From assembly GCA_964583615.1 (NCBI GenBank), contig CAZOWM010000018.1:1-64000 (forward strand): a DNA stretch of 64,000 bases, given 5' to 3'. Source of the stretch: CAZOWM01 sp964583615. Its GTDB lineage: Bacteria; Spirochaetota; B62-G9; DRHN01. The first letter of the stretch is position 1. Each line of letters begins with the position of its first letter. The translations under genes and the position numbers were made by a program. This document shows, piece after piece, positions 1-8,754 of this stretch. Under the pieces are notes generated by a model, which ran no database searches, was not told the DNA's origin, and was given only the letters and a program-made list of their open reading frames with translations.

Positions 1-71
1 TTGAAGACTGAGTGCTCCCCTTCCCCATGTTTTCATAGTATATTTATCTGAATTATGAGGAGCATTGCCAT

Positions 72-1247
72 ATGGGTGACAATATCACGCGGGTTTCTTT
101 TGGCAAAAGAGAGATCATCCTGGTAGGAACGGCGCACGTTTCACGCGAGAGCGTGAACGAGGTTCGTGAGACCATCGGCACGGAAAAACCCGACAGGGTG
201 TGCATCGAACTCGATGAATCACGCTACAATGCGCTCACAAAAGAGGACGCATGGAAAAATCTCAACATCATAAAGGTGTTGAGAGAGCGAAAGGGATTCC
301 TGCTCTTTTCAAACCTCATCCTTTCTTCCTTCCAGCGCAGGCTCGGGATGGACCTGAAAATGAAACCGGGCATGGAAATGCTCGAGGCGATACGGGCATC
401 CGAACACAATCACGTCCCCTTCTCCCTCTGTGACAGAGAAATACAGATCACCCTGAAGAGGGCGTGGAAAAAGACGGGTTTCTGGGGAAAAAACAAGATG
501 CTCGCCGCAATGCTCGCCTCCATGTTCACCCGTGAAAAGCTGAGCGAAGACCAGATAGAGGAATTAAAAAAAAAGGGAGCTCTCCAGGGAATGCTCGAGG
601 AGCTTGCCCAGTTCCTTCCTTCGGTGAAGGAGGTGCTGATCGACGAAAGAGACGTGTATCTCGCGACGAACATCTATAAAGCGCAGGGAGAAAAAATCGT
701 TGCAGTCGTTGGTGCAGGCCATATCCCGGGTATCGTGCGCCGCCTCGAAGAGCTGGAAAAAGGGAATGTCTCCGATGACACGAGTGATCTCAATAAAATT
801 CCGCCGAAGAGCGCGTTGGCGAAAATCATTCCGTGGGTAGTACCCGCAGCAATCATTGGGGCAATCGTTGCAGGGTTCATTCTGAGGGGCTCCGACGTCA
901 CGCTGCAGAACATCTATAAATGGATATTATTCAACGGGTCTCTGGCAGCACTCGGCGCGGTTGCCTCCCTCTCTCATCCCTTCACCATTGTGCTCGCCTT
1001 CGTCGCAGCGCCGTTTACCTCTCTTGTGCCCGTGGTCGGAGTCGGAATATTTACCGGAATCCTCGAAGCTGCGCTCAGAAAACCGAAGGTCGTTGATTTC
1101 GAGACGCTTCACGATGACATTACGAGCTTCAGGGGGTTTTTCAGAAATAGAATCACCCATATTCTGATTGTGTTCTTTCTCACGAATATCGGGAGTACTA
1201 TCGGTACCTTTATCGGGGGTATCCCCCTGTTCACCTCCCTTTTCTGA
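72..1247 (+). CDS. TraB/GumN-family membrane protein
   Basis: A 391-residue protein of the TraB family, the group that includes the enterococcal pheromone-shutdown protein and eukaryotic TRABD. The G-T-A-H-V-S motif at residues 19-24 and the acidic E-L-D-E-S-R-Y stretch near 46-52 are the family signatures. A second conserved block, V-V-G-A-G-H-I-P-G, lies near residue 215. The last third (about 255-391) holds several hydrophobic segments, so it is an integral membrane protein with the TraB domain at the N-terminus. TraB proteins resemble Tiki-type metalloproteases, but activity here is inference. The ATG at 72 has GAGGAG at 57-62. It stands alone and converges with the oxidoreductase at 1361. 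Confidence 0.85.
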   Translation: MGDNITRVSFGKREIILVGTAHVSRESVNEVRETIGTEKPDRVCIELDESRYNALTKEDAWKNLNIIKVLRERKGFLLFSNLILSSFQRRLGMDLKMKPGMEMLEAIRASEHNHVPFSLCDREIQITLKRAWKKTGFWGKNKMLAAMLASMFTREKLSEDQIEELKKKGALQGMLEELAQFLPSVKEVLIDERDVYLATNIYKAQGEKIVAVVGAGHIPGIVRRLEELEKGNVSDDTSDLNKIPPKSALAKIIPWVVPAAIIGAIVAGFILRGSDVTLQNIYKWILFNGSLAALGAVASLSHPFTIVLAFVAAPFTSLVPVVGVGIFTGILEAALRKPKVVDFETLHDDITSFRGFFRNRITHILIVFFLTNIGSTIGTFIGGIPLFTSLF

Positions 1248-1360
1248 TGAAAAGACATCCAGGACGAAACACGCGCAACACCACCTTCAGTAGCTTCACA
1301 GCTACGGCCTTTTCTGTCGTAGTGCTGATCTGCTCTTTTTTTACAGCACTGTGCAGGATT

Positions 1361-2575
1361 TCAATCGTGGATTGACTCGAGTTCTTCCAGGTAGTTCGCA
1401 GAGAGCACCTTCCCTTCATCGCGTGCCCTGTCACATAAAAAGACCAGCAATGCGCTCTTCAGCCCGTCTTTCAAACCCGCCTCAGGTGCATAACGCTGAT
1501 TTTCTATGCTCTCCATAAACGATCGGATCAGCACGCTGTCACCGCCGCCGTGCCCGCTTTTTTCATGCTCTACGCGGATTTCTTCCGGTTTTTCCTGAAG
1601 AGCCCGGTAAAGCAGAATGCGGCCCTCTCTAAAATCCCCCCGGATCCTTCCTTCTGTACCGGTGATATCGATCCTTCTTCTTGTCTCCGGGCCTCCAAGC
1701 GCAACGTCGAACTGTACGTGAATATTCCCCTCATACTCGATGATCTGGCTCTGCCTGTCCTGTATGTTGTGCACATCATTGTACACGCAGAGATCGTTCT
1801 CGAAGTCAACGTAGTTATTTTCTCCGTTATCCTCGTTCGGGTCGAGAAGCCGATTCCAAAGAACCGTTGAAAAGGCACAGGACTCTTTGTGCGCGCACGA
1901 CCTGCATCTCGGACCGTATCCCTGTCTTGCCCTGTAGTGATTATCTCCTGCAAACGCACTCACGCGCACCGGATCGACTCCGAGAATTGCGTTTATGAGA
2001 TCGATGTCGTGACAGCATTTCTCCAGCATAAGCCCGCCGGTATATTCCTCCTTTGCGCGCCATGTTCTGAAAAACACACTGCTCAGCACGGGCCCTACCA
2101 CTTCGTCTGCATGTATCACCTTTACCGCGCCGACGGCCCCGTTTCGCACCAGATCGACGATCGTTTTGTAGAAGGGCGTATATCTGAGAACAAAACCGAC
2201 AGTTACCCTCGAAGAGCTTTTGTTGTATGCCCGGGCTATATTCATGCAGGATTCGGCGGTATGTGCAATGGGCTTCTCAAGGAGGATCGCGAAGTTTTTC
2301 TTCATCGCGTCAACTGCGATCTTCTCGTGCATATGGTTTGGTGGAGCGATGAACACTCCCTCCATGTCGGGATGGTTCTTCATCAGCTCCCTGTGATCCA
2401 AATATGTCTTTGTGTTCTTGAGCCCGAACTCTTCCTTGAACCTGTGCATTGCGCCCTTATCGATGTCACAGAGAGCACAAATCTCGACTCTCTTCCCGTA
2501 CTGATTTAAAAGATTTCTGGCATAAATTCGGTTTCGCGCCCCGGCAGCGAAGAATGCGCACGTAATCTTTTTCAT
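1361..2575 (-). CDS. Gfo/Idh/MocA-family oxidoreductase with Cys cluster
   Basis: An NAD(P)-dependent oxidoreductase of about 404 residues in the glucose-fructose oxidoreductase/inositol dehydrogenase family. The N-terminal Rossmann half contains the E-K-P motif at residues 100-102, whose lysine is catalytic in the family. The E-K-C-C-H-D-I-D block at 185-192 matches the E-K-x-x-H-D-x-D signature. An unusual C-x2-C-x5-C cluster (C224, C227, C233) lies in the C-terminal half and could bind a metal; it is not part of the core fold. The substrate, probably a sugar or cyclitol, cannot be told. The ATG at 2575 follows AAGGGG at a spacing of 7; a GTG two codons upstream is less likely. It is monocistronic. 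Confidence 0.87.
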   Translation of the reverse strand: MKKITCAFFAAGARNRIYARNLLNQYGKRVEICALCDIDKGAMHRFKEEFGLKNTKTYLDHRELMKNHPDMEGVFIAPPNHMHEKIAVDAMKKNFAILLEKPIAHTAESCMNIARAYNKSSSRVTVGFVLRYTPFYKTIVDLVRNGAVGAVKVIHADEVVGPVLSSVFFRTWRAKEEYTGGLMLEKCCHDIDLINAILGVDPVRVSAFAGDNHYRARQGYGPRCRSCAHKESCAFSTVLWNRLLDPNEDNGENNYVDFENDLCVYNDVHNIQDRQSQIIEYEGNIHVQFDVALGGPETRRRIDITGTEGRIRGDFREGRILLYRALQEKPEEIRVEHEKSGHGGGDSVLIRSFMESIENQRYAPEAGLKDGLKSALLVFLCDRARDEGKVLSANYLEELESIHD

Positions 2576-2814
2576 ATTCACGCCCCTTCTCCCGACTTAT
2601 TAAGGATAAAAAATGAAAATTCAGGAAAAATGAGTTAAAATCTTAACCATAGCGTGGAATTTTTCGTGTAAACCTGCCGATATTCCTGAATGTAACGGCC
2701 TTTGGGGAATTATTGTAACAGGAATTGGAAAAATTGCAAATGCCGCCGCGGGTGGGAAAGAAAAAGAGACCGTTTGCATTATTTTTGGTCTATCGGTACA
2801 ATTGAGCCAAAGGT

Positions 2815-3801
2815 ATGAGCGACAAAGAGAACAAAAGCCAATCTCCTGTGATGAAAATCCGTTACTACGGTGTACGGGGGTCAATCCCCACACCGCTTCT
2901 CCCTCACTACATAGAAAAAAAAATCAAATTCCTCATCGTGCAGATTCTGAAGAACGAAAAGTTCAGGGGGCTGAGCCTCAAGGAAATCTTCGAGCGCATT
3001 CCTTTTTATTTGAAATCGACCTACGGCGGCAACTCTCCCTGCATTCTCGTAGAGGTACACAAAGACATTCTCATACTCGATGCAGGGTCTGGAATTCGCG
3101 AACTCGGTCTCGACCTCATGAAAAAGGAGTTCGGCAGGGGAAAAGGCAGGGCAAAGATATTCTTCACCCATACTCACTGGGATCATATTCAGGGGCTTCC
3201 CTTTTTCACTCCTCTTTTTATTCCGGGAAATACAATCGAATTCTACTCGTGTATTCCAGACCTCGAACAACGGCTCCGGGATCAGCACAAATCTGTGTAT
3301 TTTCCGATAGATATGGACTATATGCAGGCTGAAAAAAAATTTTACATGCTCGAACAAAACAAAACCAACGATTTCGACGGGTTTAAAATCGAAACCATGA
3401 AGCTGAATCATCCCGGTGATTCCTATGCGTTTCGAATCGAGGCTGGAGGAAAAACATTTATTCACAGCACAGATGTAGAGTTCAACGACAAGAATTACGA
3501 ACAGATGTTTGAAACAATCGAATTCTTCAAAGACGGGGACATCCTGACTTTCGACTCACAGTACACGCTTGAGGAGTCCTTCAACAAGATCGACTGGGGT
3601 CACAGCTCAATTCAGATAGGAATAGACATCGCAAATCATAGCAACATAAAAAAGGTCGTTCTTTTTCACTACGATCCAACGTATTCGGACCAGAAAATTC
3701 ACCAGATCGTGAAGATCGGGCGGTCCTACAAAAATACAGTGTATCCAGAAAGCGATATCGAAATCATTCCTTCATATGAGGGCCTTGAGCTTATACTTTA
3801 A
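2815..3801 (+). CDS. MBL-fold metallo-hydrolase
   Basis: A cytosolic metallo-beta-lactamase-fold hydrolase of 328 residues. It opens with Y-Y-G-V-R-G-S-I-P-T-P, typical of the MBL group that includes class III cyclic-nucleotide phosphodiesterase-like and PhnP-like enzymes. The metal motif T-H-T-H-W-D-H lies near residue 122, further ligands are visible in L-N-H-P-G-D, H-S-T-D-V-E and W-G-H-S-S, and the D-A-G-S-G-I-R-E-L segment is also typical. All the expected metal ligands appear present. There is no signal peptide. AAAGG lies close before the ATG. The 233-bp leader (2582-2814) holds no recognisable gene. The small transaldolase starts 18 bp downstream, so the two may be cotranscribed. The substrate is unknown. 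Confidence 0.85.
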   Translation: MSDKENKSQSPVMKIRYYGVRGSIPTPLLPHYIEKKIKFLIVQILKNEKFRGLSLKEIFERIPFYLKSTYGGNSPCILVEVHKDILILDAGSGIRELGLDLMKKEFGRGKGRAKIFFTHTHWDHIQGLPFFTPLFIPGNTIEFYSCIPDLEQRLRDQHKSVYFPIDMDYMQAEKKFYMLEQNKTNDFDGFKIETMKLNHPGDSYAFRIEAGGKTFIHSTDVEFNDKNYEQMFETIEFFKDGDILTFDSQYTLEESFNKIDWGHSSIQIGIDIANHSNIKKVVLFHYDPTYSDQKIHQIVKIGRSYKNTVYPESDIEIIPSYEGLELIL

Positions 3802-3819
3802 TCCACCTGGAGAAATGCC

Positions 3820-4476
3820 ATGCACTACCCGAGAATCTTTCTTGACACTGCGGACATAGAAAAGCTGAAGGAAGCTGTAGGCACAGGGATTGTGGATGGA
3901 ATCGCCACAAACCCGAACAAGATTGCGGAATCGCAGAAAAGCTACCGTCAAGTGATAGACGAGATACGTAAATTTTTTGACGGTCCCATCGCGGTCCAGG
4001 GGATGGGGAGGACAAAAGAACAAATCGTTCAGCACTCCCTCAAACTCCATCGCATGGACGCAAACCTTGCCATCAAGGTAACCTGCAACATCGAAGGGAT
4101 AAAAGCAATCAGAGAACTCGTGGAGCAGGGCGTGAGAACAAACTGCACACTCATCTACAGCGCCTCCCAGGGCCTTGCAGCAGGGCGTATAGGCTCACCC
4201 TTCATCAGCCCCTTTGTCGGAAGGTCTGAAATGTCAGGGTACAATGGAGTGGAGGTGATCCGCAAAATCAGAGCCATCTATGACGCCTTTGGCATCGAGA
4301 CATGCATAATTGCTGCAAGCATCAAGAATGTGAATCATGTTATTGAGAGTGTGATCGCAGGAGCTCACGCGGTGGCAGTGACATGGCCTGTATTCGAGTC
4401 GATGATCAACCATCCCATGACACAGTACGGGTATGCGGGGTTCGAAGAGACATTCAAGCACATACCCCAGGATTAA
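3820..4476 (+). CDS. Small transaldolase / fructose-6-phosphate aldolase-like protein
   Basis: A 218-residue single-domain TIM-barrel aldolase of the TalC/FSA subfamily, which is much shorter than classical transaldolase. The opening F-L-D-T-A-D-I-E and the Schiff-base lysine in L-A-I-K-V-T (K86) mark the family, as do A-T-N-P near residue 29 and the segment around I-S-P-F-V-G-R. These enzymes transfer dihydroxyacetone units between sugar phosphates or split fructose 6-phosphate; sequence alone does not separate the two activities. The S-P-F-V-G-R phosphate-binding region looks intact. RBS-like GGAGAAA lies before the ATG. Its last 4 bp overlap the end of the convergent lipoprotein gene. Confidence 0.88.
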   Translation: MHYPRIFLDTADIEKLKEAVGTGIVDGIATNPNKIAESQKSYRQVIDEIRKFFDGPIAVQGMGRTKEQIVQHSLKLHRMDANLAIKVTCNIEGIKAIRELVEQGVRTNCTLIYSASQGLAAGRIGSPFISPFVGRSEMSGYNGVEVIRKIRAIYDAFGIETCIIAASIKNVNHVIESVIAGAHAVAVTWPVFESMINHPMTQYGYAGFEETFKHIPQD

Positions 4477-5750
4477 TCAGTGAAAAACTGCGGATTGGCA
4501 CGCGAGTACTCTTCGAATGACCTCTCTCCATAATCATCGGTAAACCCGAGAATCTTCTGCTTCAATTCCTCTATCTTTTCTTCATCCGGCGGCATAACGG
4601 TTAACGGCTCGGCTTTCACACGTTTCACCGGGGCTTTCGCCACGGTAAGCATTGGATCTCCCAGAATAATCATACCGAAAAACCACTCGTCATCAGTTAG
4701 CCCAAAATGATTGTACCACTCTCTGTACGCCTCCCCCCAGCACCCTCCTCGTGAGAGCACATAATGAAACACCTTGGGATAGAAATTGCCTCCCACCTTT
4801 GTGGACCCTATCGTTGCAAGACCGTAGTTCGTATCCATCAGGTAGGACATCGCCATGTTCGACTCTGTAAACCGGGAAGCGCTGCAGTTAAAAAGATTGT
4901 AAAACAGCCCCCTCAGATTGTTTCCCCTCACATCGGAGATGAACACATACTCGAAATCATTATCCACTTCTTCTTCGATGCAGAGGATCGGAGGATACGC
5001 ATGAATCCACTGATACACATACTCGGCACCGTTGTTACTCAGATGTGAGAGATAATTCGACCGAATCGTCACATCCGATCTTTCCCTGAGAACCACTGTA
5101 TCGTAAATTTCATCCAATCCGAAAAAGGAACCCCGCTCATAATTTTCCCAGTCGTTGTCTTTGAAAATATACGCACACTTTTCCACAGGCAATGCACCGG
5201 TACGGTAGGCATGAGCTTTTTCAAAGTATGTGCGAAGCTCATCAGCAGAACCGTCGATCCGTGAGACAAATATGTCGAGGCTGATCGCCGTGTGGGCATC
5301 GCATATACCGTCACTGTCTCTGTCACTCCACTCAGCCTCAAAATCCATGAAGTATAAATCACAGGGGAACTCTTCGTGGCGTCCGAAGCTGTTTTGCTCG
5401 TACCAGAATGCCGGAAGGTTTCCCACAAGAAACGCTCCTCCGGAAAATTGTTGCACGTGAGCATCGTGTATGATCGACTTGAGCGCCGATGCACTGCCTC
5501 CTTCCCACAGGGAGATATCCACAGAACACCCTTCGCTTCGCAGATCCGCAACATACTGTTCAACTGCACTCTGAATCTGCGGGTAGAGAGGCTCTTCTAT
5601 AACAAGAAGGAGTGCATCCGTTTCCTCGATCGTGACATTGACTGTTTCGTCCGAAAGAAGAAGCATCGTACACCCGCAAAAATATTGACACGCCGCTAAA
5701 AGGAGGACAAAAAAAACGATGCTCAATATGTATGAAGCACAGGATCTCAT
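4473..5750 (-). CDS. Lipoprotein related to C25 (gingipain-like) peptidases
   Basis: A predicted exported lipoprotein of about 425 residues. With the ATG at 5750 (GGAG 6 nt upstream) the N-terminus is a hydrophobic signal ending in L-L-L-A-A-C, an acceptable lipobox; a longer start at 5837 would place 29 polar residues before it. The body resembles the peptidase C25/caspase-like fold: G-G-A-F-L-V-G-N-L-P, then F-V-S-R-I-D-G, then L-F-N-C-S-A-S-R-F with a candidate nucleophile cysteine, then G-S-T-K-V-G-G and M-I-I-L-G-D-P-M-L near the end. Similar blocks occur in C25 proteins and in catalytically dead relatives. I do not see a clear catalytic H-G pair, so activity is uncertain. An E-W-S-D-R-D-S-D-G-I-C-D segment looks like a calcium loop. 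Confidence 0.6.
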   Translation of the reverse strand: MRSCASYILSIVFFVLLLAACQYFCGCTMLLLSDETVNVTIEETDALLLVIEEPLYPQIQSAVEQYVADLRSEGCSVDISLWEGGSASALKSIIHDAHVQQFSGGAFLVGNLPAFWYEQNSFGRHEEFPCDLYFMDFEAEWSDRDSDGICDAHTAISLDIFVSRIDGSADELRTYFEKAHAYRTGALPVEKCAYIFKDNDWENYERGSFFGLDEIYDTVVLRERSDVTIRSNYLSHLSNNGAEYVYQWIHAYPPILCIEEEVDNDFEYVFISDVRGNNLRGLFYNLFNCSASRFTESNMAMSYLMDTNYGLATIGSTKVGGNFYPKVFHYVLSRGGCWGEAYREWYNHFGLTDDEWFFGMIILGDPMLTVAKAPVKRVKAEPLTVMPPDEEKIEELKQKILGFTDDYGERSFEEYSRANPQFFTD

Positions 5751-5869
5751 CCTTCGCTCCGTTTTCATACGACGAGACAAAAGCACCCCTTCTAAATATA
5801 TCACATTAAGTATAGGATGCGACCGCTGTGAAATCAAAAAAACCGTAAATAGTTCATTTCATTAACTCC

Positions 5870-5899
5870 TTGCACTATTTAACAGTATTGGTGTACACT
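5870..5899 (+). promoter_or_regulatory. Candidate sigma-70 promoter for the PilZ gene
   Basis: TTGCAC at 5870-5875 and TACACT at 5894-5899 are separated by 18 bp and lie 46 bp before the GTG start with its strong ribosome-binding site. Both hexamers are near consensus, but no experiment supports this. Confidence 0.35.
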
Positions 5900-5944
5900 T
5901 CTCCTATTACGCGGGTAAGAAAAAATAAGGCAGGAGGAGAGTTC

Positions 5945-7147
5945 GTGCCGAAACGCCCATTGATTATTACGGTCATTTCGCTGTGTTATCTTATCGCACC
6001 TGCGGCGATTATTATCCAGGGGTCTTTTTTGAGCAGGATTCCTCTTTTCGGTTCTCACAGCATTTTCACCCGTCTCTATTACACAGACATCATCATTCTG
6101 TGTTTATATCCTGTCTGCTCGATCGGCCTCTATTCTGTTCGAAAATGGGGCTGGTGGATGTTTTTGGGCAGCTCACTTGCTCTCATCGTGTACAATATAG
6201 TCGTGTATCTCATAAGCCCGATGTACAATATCGTGCTTCTCGTGATTTTCAATGTCGGTCTTGCGATTGTCGCCGGAATATTTTTCCGCAAGCATATCAT
6301 CGCACCCTACTTCAACCCCCGCCTGAGGTGGTGGGAGTCTGACCCGCGGTACCGGCTGGAAATTGCGGCATACATCACCGCAGGCGATGAACGCATTGAG
6401 GGAGAGGCGCTGGATATCTCCGAAAGCGGCTGCCTCATCGCGCTGAATAAAACACTCGTGCTCGGAAATACTTACCCCATCTCAATGAGGTGCATGGGCC
6501 ACCGGGTCGATCTCCAGGGAAGAGCAATGCGACGCTCCTCCACCGGGGAAAACCCTGTCCGGTACGGCATGATGTTCGTAAAGCGGGATAAGGAGCAAAA
6601 GCGGCATCTCTACGCGCTTATCCGTGATCTGGAACGCGGCTGTGTGCGGGACAGGCTCCGTGAGGAAAAAACCAGCCGGGCGCTCTCCTCCGAAAAAAGG
6701 ACAATGTCTCGGTTTCAAAAAACGGCGCCGCGCTACACGCTGCGTCACTCCGCTGTTGTGAAAGACGGAAATAATACCGCACAGTACCAGCTTGCAGACC
6801 TCTCAAAGAGAGGTTGTTTTCTTCGATCCGATCGCCAGCTCGCAATGGGGGGAATATATCCGCTGAAAATTACGTGTATGAACAGTGAAATAGACCTCAG
6901 CGGAAAGGTCATTTGGAAATCGGATGACATAAGCAGGGGTTACGGTATTGAGTTTTTCCGTCTGACGAAAAATGAACACACACGTTTGCGCACGCTTCTC
7001 CGCCATTTGAAAAAAACAGGATTTCAAACCCGAATGTACGGTTCACAGAGCGCGGGAGAGGAAGTGTTTGAAAAAAGTGTCATGAATACTCCATACAAGA
7101 TCGTCATATTACTGAAAAAGGTGTTCATGAAAGATATAAAAAAATAA
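5945..7147 (+). CDS. Membrane protein with two PilZ domains
   Basis: About 400 residues. The chosen start is GTG at 5945, preceded by AGGAGG at 5932-5937 with 7-nt spacing; a longer TTG frame from 5870 has no ribosome-binding site. The N-terminal 130 residues hold about four transmembrane helices. Two cytosolic PilZ domains follow, at about 140-245 and 270-370. PilZ domains bind cyclic di-GMP through R-x-x-x-R and D/N-x-S-x-x-G. The second domain has both (R-Y-T-L-R and D-L-S-K-R-G). The first keeps D-I-S-E-S-G but has R-Y-R-L-E, so its second arginine is missing and it may not bind. A membrane-bound c-di-GMP receptor is likely; its output partner is unknown. lgt follows after 27 bp. Confidence 0.85.
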   Translation: MPKRPLIITVISLCYLIAPAAIIIQGSFLSRIPLFGSHSIFTRLYYTDIIILCLYPVCSIGLYSVRKWGWWMFLGSSLALIVYNIVVYLISPMYNIVLLVIFNVGLAIVAGIFFRKHIIAPYFNPRLRWWESDPRYRLEIAAYITAGDERIEGEALDISESGCLIALNKTLVLGNTYPISMRCMGHRVDLQGRAMRRSSTGENPVRYGMMFVKRDKEQKRHLYALIRDLERGCVRDRLREEKTSRALSSEKRTMSRFQKTAPRYTLRHSAVVKDGNNTAQYQLADLSKRGCFLRSDRQLAMGGIYPLKITCMNSEIDLSGKVIWKSDDISRGYGIEFFRLTKNEHTRLRTLLRHLKKTGFQTRMYGSQSAGEEVFEKSVMNTPYKIVILLKKVFMKDIKK

Positions 7148-7174
7148 CCATACTGAAAGGATGCGAAATTATCA

Positions 7175-7975
7175 ATGTTCGTACACGATATTTCTCCTGT
7201 TATTTTTTCCTTCGGCCCGATTGCAATCCGCTACTACAGCATGCTGTTTCTCTGCGCGTTTCTTCTCGGGCTCTGGCTTATTAAGAAAGTCTTTGAAATG
7301 AAGGGGATAGATACCGAGCTCGTCCATCCCCTGTTCATCACCGTCTTTTTATGCGTGATCATCGGCGCTCGTCTCGGCCATGTGCTCTTCTACAGGCCGA
7401 GGTATTTCTTTTCGTATCCGTTAGAAATCATCAAATTCTGGAAAGGAGGGCTCGCAAGTCACGGGGCGGCAATTGCTCTCCTCATCGGAGTTCTCATCTT
7501 TTCAAAAAAACACGGCCTCAGTTTCTATCAGACAGCTGACTCTCTCGTGGTTCCGGTCTCAATAGGAACGAGTTTTGTTCGATTGGGGAACTTTTTCAAT
7601 TCCGAAATCGTCGGCAGGGTCACGGATGTACCGTGGGCGGTGAAATTCCTCAGGTTTCCGGAGCCGGGAGGCCAGGCCCCGCAGTGGCGGCACCCATCCC
7701 AGCTCTATGAGATGATGATCGGGATCGTGATTTTCACTGTGCTGTGGATTCTTCTCAAGCGAAAGGCAGATAAACTCAGAGACGGATGCCTGACTTACCT
7801 GATGCTCTTCATGTATTTCTGCATGCGATTTCTTGTTGAGTTCGTAAAAGAATCTCCGTTCATCATCCGCTCTGTGCCGCTCACAACAGGCCAGTATCTG
7901 AGTATTCCCTTTGTGCTCTTTTCCGGATACATGCTCTTCGCCAGAGGAAAGATCAGAACGCGCCCCGAGAATTGA
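7175..7975 (+). CDS. lgt: Phosphatidylglycerol:prolipoprotein diacylglyceryl transferase
   Basis: Lgt transfers diacylglycerol from phosphatidylglycerol to the lipobox cysteine of prolipoproteins in the inner membrane, the first step of lipoprotein maturation. The 266-residue length and the multi-helix layout are normal. Diagnostic blocks are G-A-R-L-G-H near residue 64, W-K-G-G-L-A-S-H-G, and the Lgt signature G-N-F-F-N-S-E-I-V-G-R followed by P-W-A-V-K-F and R-H-P-S-Q-L-Y-E. The arginine and histidine residues known to be essential in E. coli Lgt have counterparts here. The ATG at 7175 has AAGGATG upstream. It sits 27 bp after the PilZ gene and is probably cotranscribed with it. Confidence 0.95.
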   Translation: MFVHDISPVIFSFGPIAIRYYSMLFLCAFLLGLWLIKKVFEMKGIDTELVHPLFITVFLCVIIGARLGHVLFYRPRYFFSYPLEIIKFWKGGLASHGAAIALLIGVLIFSKKHGLSFYQTADSLVVPVSIGTSFVRLGNFFNSEIVGRVTDVPWAVKFLRFPEPGGQAPQWRHPSQLYEMMIGIVIFTVLWILLKRKADKLRDGCLTYLMLFMYFCMRFLVEFVKESPFIIRSVPLTTGQYLSIPFVLFSGYMLFARGKIRTRPEN

Positions 7976-7999
7976 AATCCTTTAGGAATGTGCTATACT
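7972..7999 (+). promoter_or_regulatory. Promoter for the ComFB-domain gene
   Basis: TTGAAA at 7972-7977 and TATACT at 7994-7999 are 16 bp apart, with TGC directly before the -10 giving an extended -10 element. It overlaps the last codons of lgt and lies about 38 bp before the ATG at 8038, which suggests that the ComFB gene is transcribed on its own. Confidence 0.55.
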
Positions 8000-8037
8000 G
8001 TATTATAAGAAAGTAAAAAGTGTAAGGATTTCCCACC

Positions 8038-8754
8038 ATGCAGTTGAAAAATTATCAGGAAGATGTCGTTATGCACGTGATCGATGTTGCGCTTGAAAAC
8101 TCCCCTGAATTCAGATCCGACATAACTTTCGTAAATGACGTTGCCGCCTATGTGCTGAACAGGGTACCGCCGAAGTATATCATGAGTGAGCGGGGGTTCA
8201 CACGGTTCGTCTCTCTTCACTTTCTCAATGATGAAAACGGCATCGATAGCGGCCTCGTGAACCTGCTCGAGCTGATGACCATTGTCAACAGGGGGATCGA
8301 AGTGGTGAAGGAGCGGCGAAAAACCGTTATTCCTTCAAGCCTCTATTCCTATTTCGGGACAACGGTTCCGGATATTAAAAACATCGAGTACATGCACAAC
8401 TTTCCCCAGTTCATTGGACGGGTCAAAGACAGGGATTCAAAAAAACCGGTCAACAACGCGTGTGTTACCATGTTCATCGACGGGCTGAAGGCTCATCCTG
8501 CAGAGCCGGGCTGGATAAATCCCTACTATACCAATGAGTTGACAAGAGGAGCCTACAGCTTCTGGCCGCAAGCCATAAAGAATACGGCGAAATCGAAGCG
8601 GTCAAAGATTACCATTACCATCGACCATGAAGACTATGAGCCGGTAAACCTCGTGCGTGAAATCAGCACCGACGGAGTTTTCCGCGTGTACAACTACATT
8701 CACGGCACATCGATAATCAATCTTGAAACAAGCTTTCTCATTCCCAGGATGTAA
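8038..8754 (+). CDS. ComFB-domain protein with C-terminal beta-sandwich-like domain
   Basis: The first 110 residues or so match the late-competence ComFB family: D-V-A-A-Y-V-L-N-R-V-P-P-K-Y-I followed by S-E-R-G is the family core. ComFB-type domains are small helical proteins, and some cyanobacterial members have been described as cyclic di-nucleotide receptors. That would fit the PilZ gene two positions upstream, but binding here is inference. Residues 125-238 (F-I-G-R-V-K-D, N-N-A-C-V-T-M-F, D-H-E-D-Y-E-P) resemble a transthyretin/carboxypeptidase-regulatory-like beta-sandwich, an extension that plain ComFB lacks. There is no signal peptide. It has its own promoter. Its 3-prime end overlaps the convergent dnaJ-like gene by 17 bp. 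Confidence 0.72.
   Translation: MQLKNYQEDVVMHVIDVALENSPEFRSDITFVNDVAAYVLNRVPPKYIMSERGFTRFVSLHFLNDENGIDSGLVNLLELMTIVNRGIEVVKERRKTVIPSSLYSYFGTTVPDIKNIEYMHNFPQFIGRVKDRDSKKPVNNACVTMFIDGLKAHPAEPGWINPYYTNELTRGAYSFWPQAIKNTAKSKRSKITITIDHEDYEPVNLVREISTDGVFRVYNYIHGTSIINLETSFLIPRM

Noticed and set aside
1321..1350. AGTGCTG/CAGCACT inverted repeat as a bidirectional terminator
   Set aside because: A 16-nt loop containing the T run makes a classical terminator unlikely.
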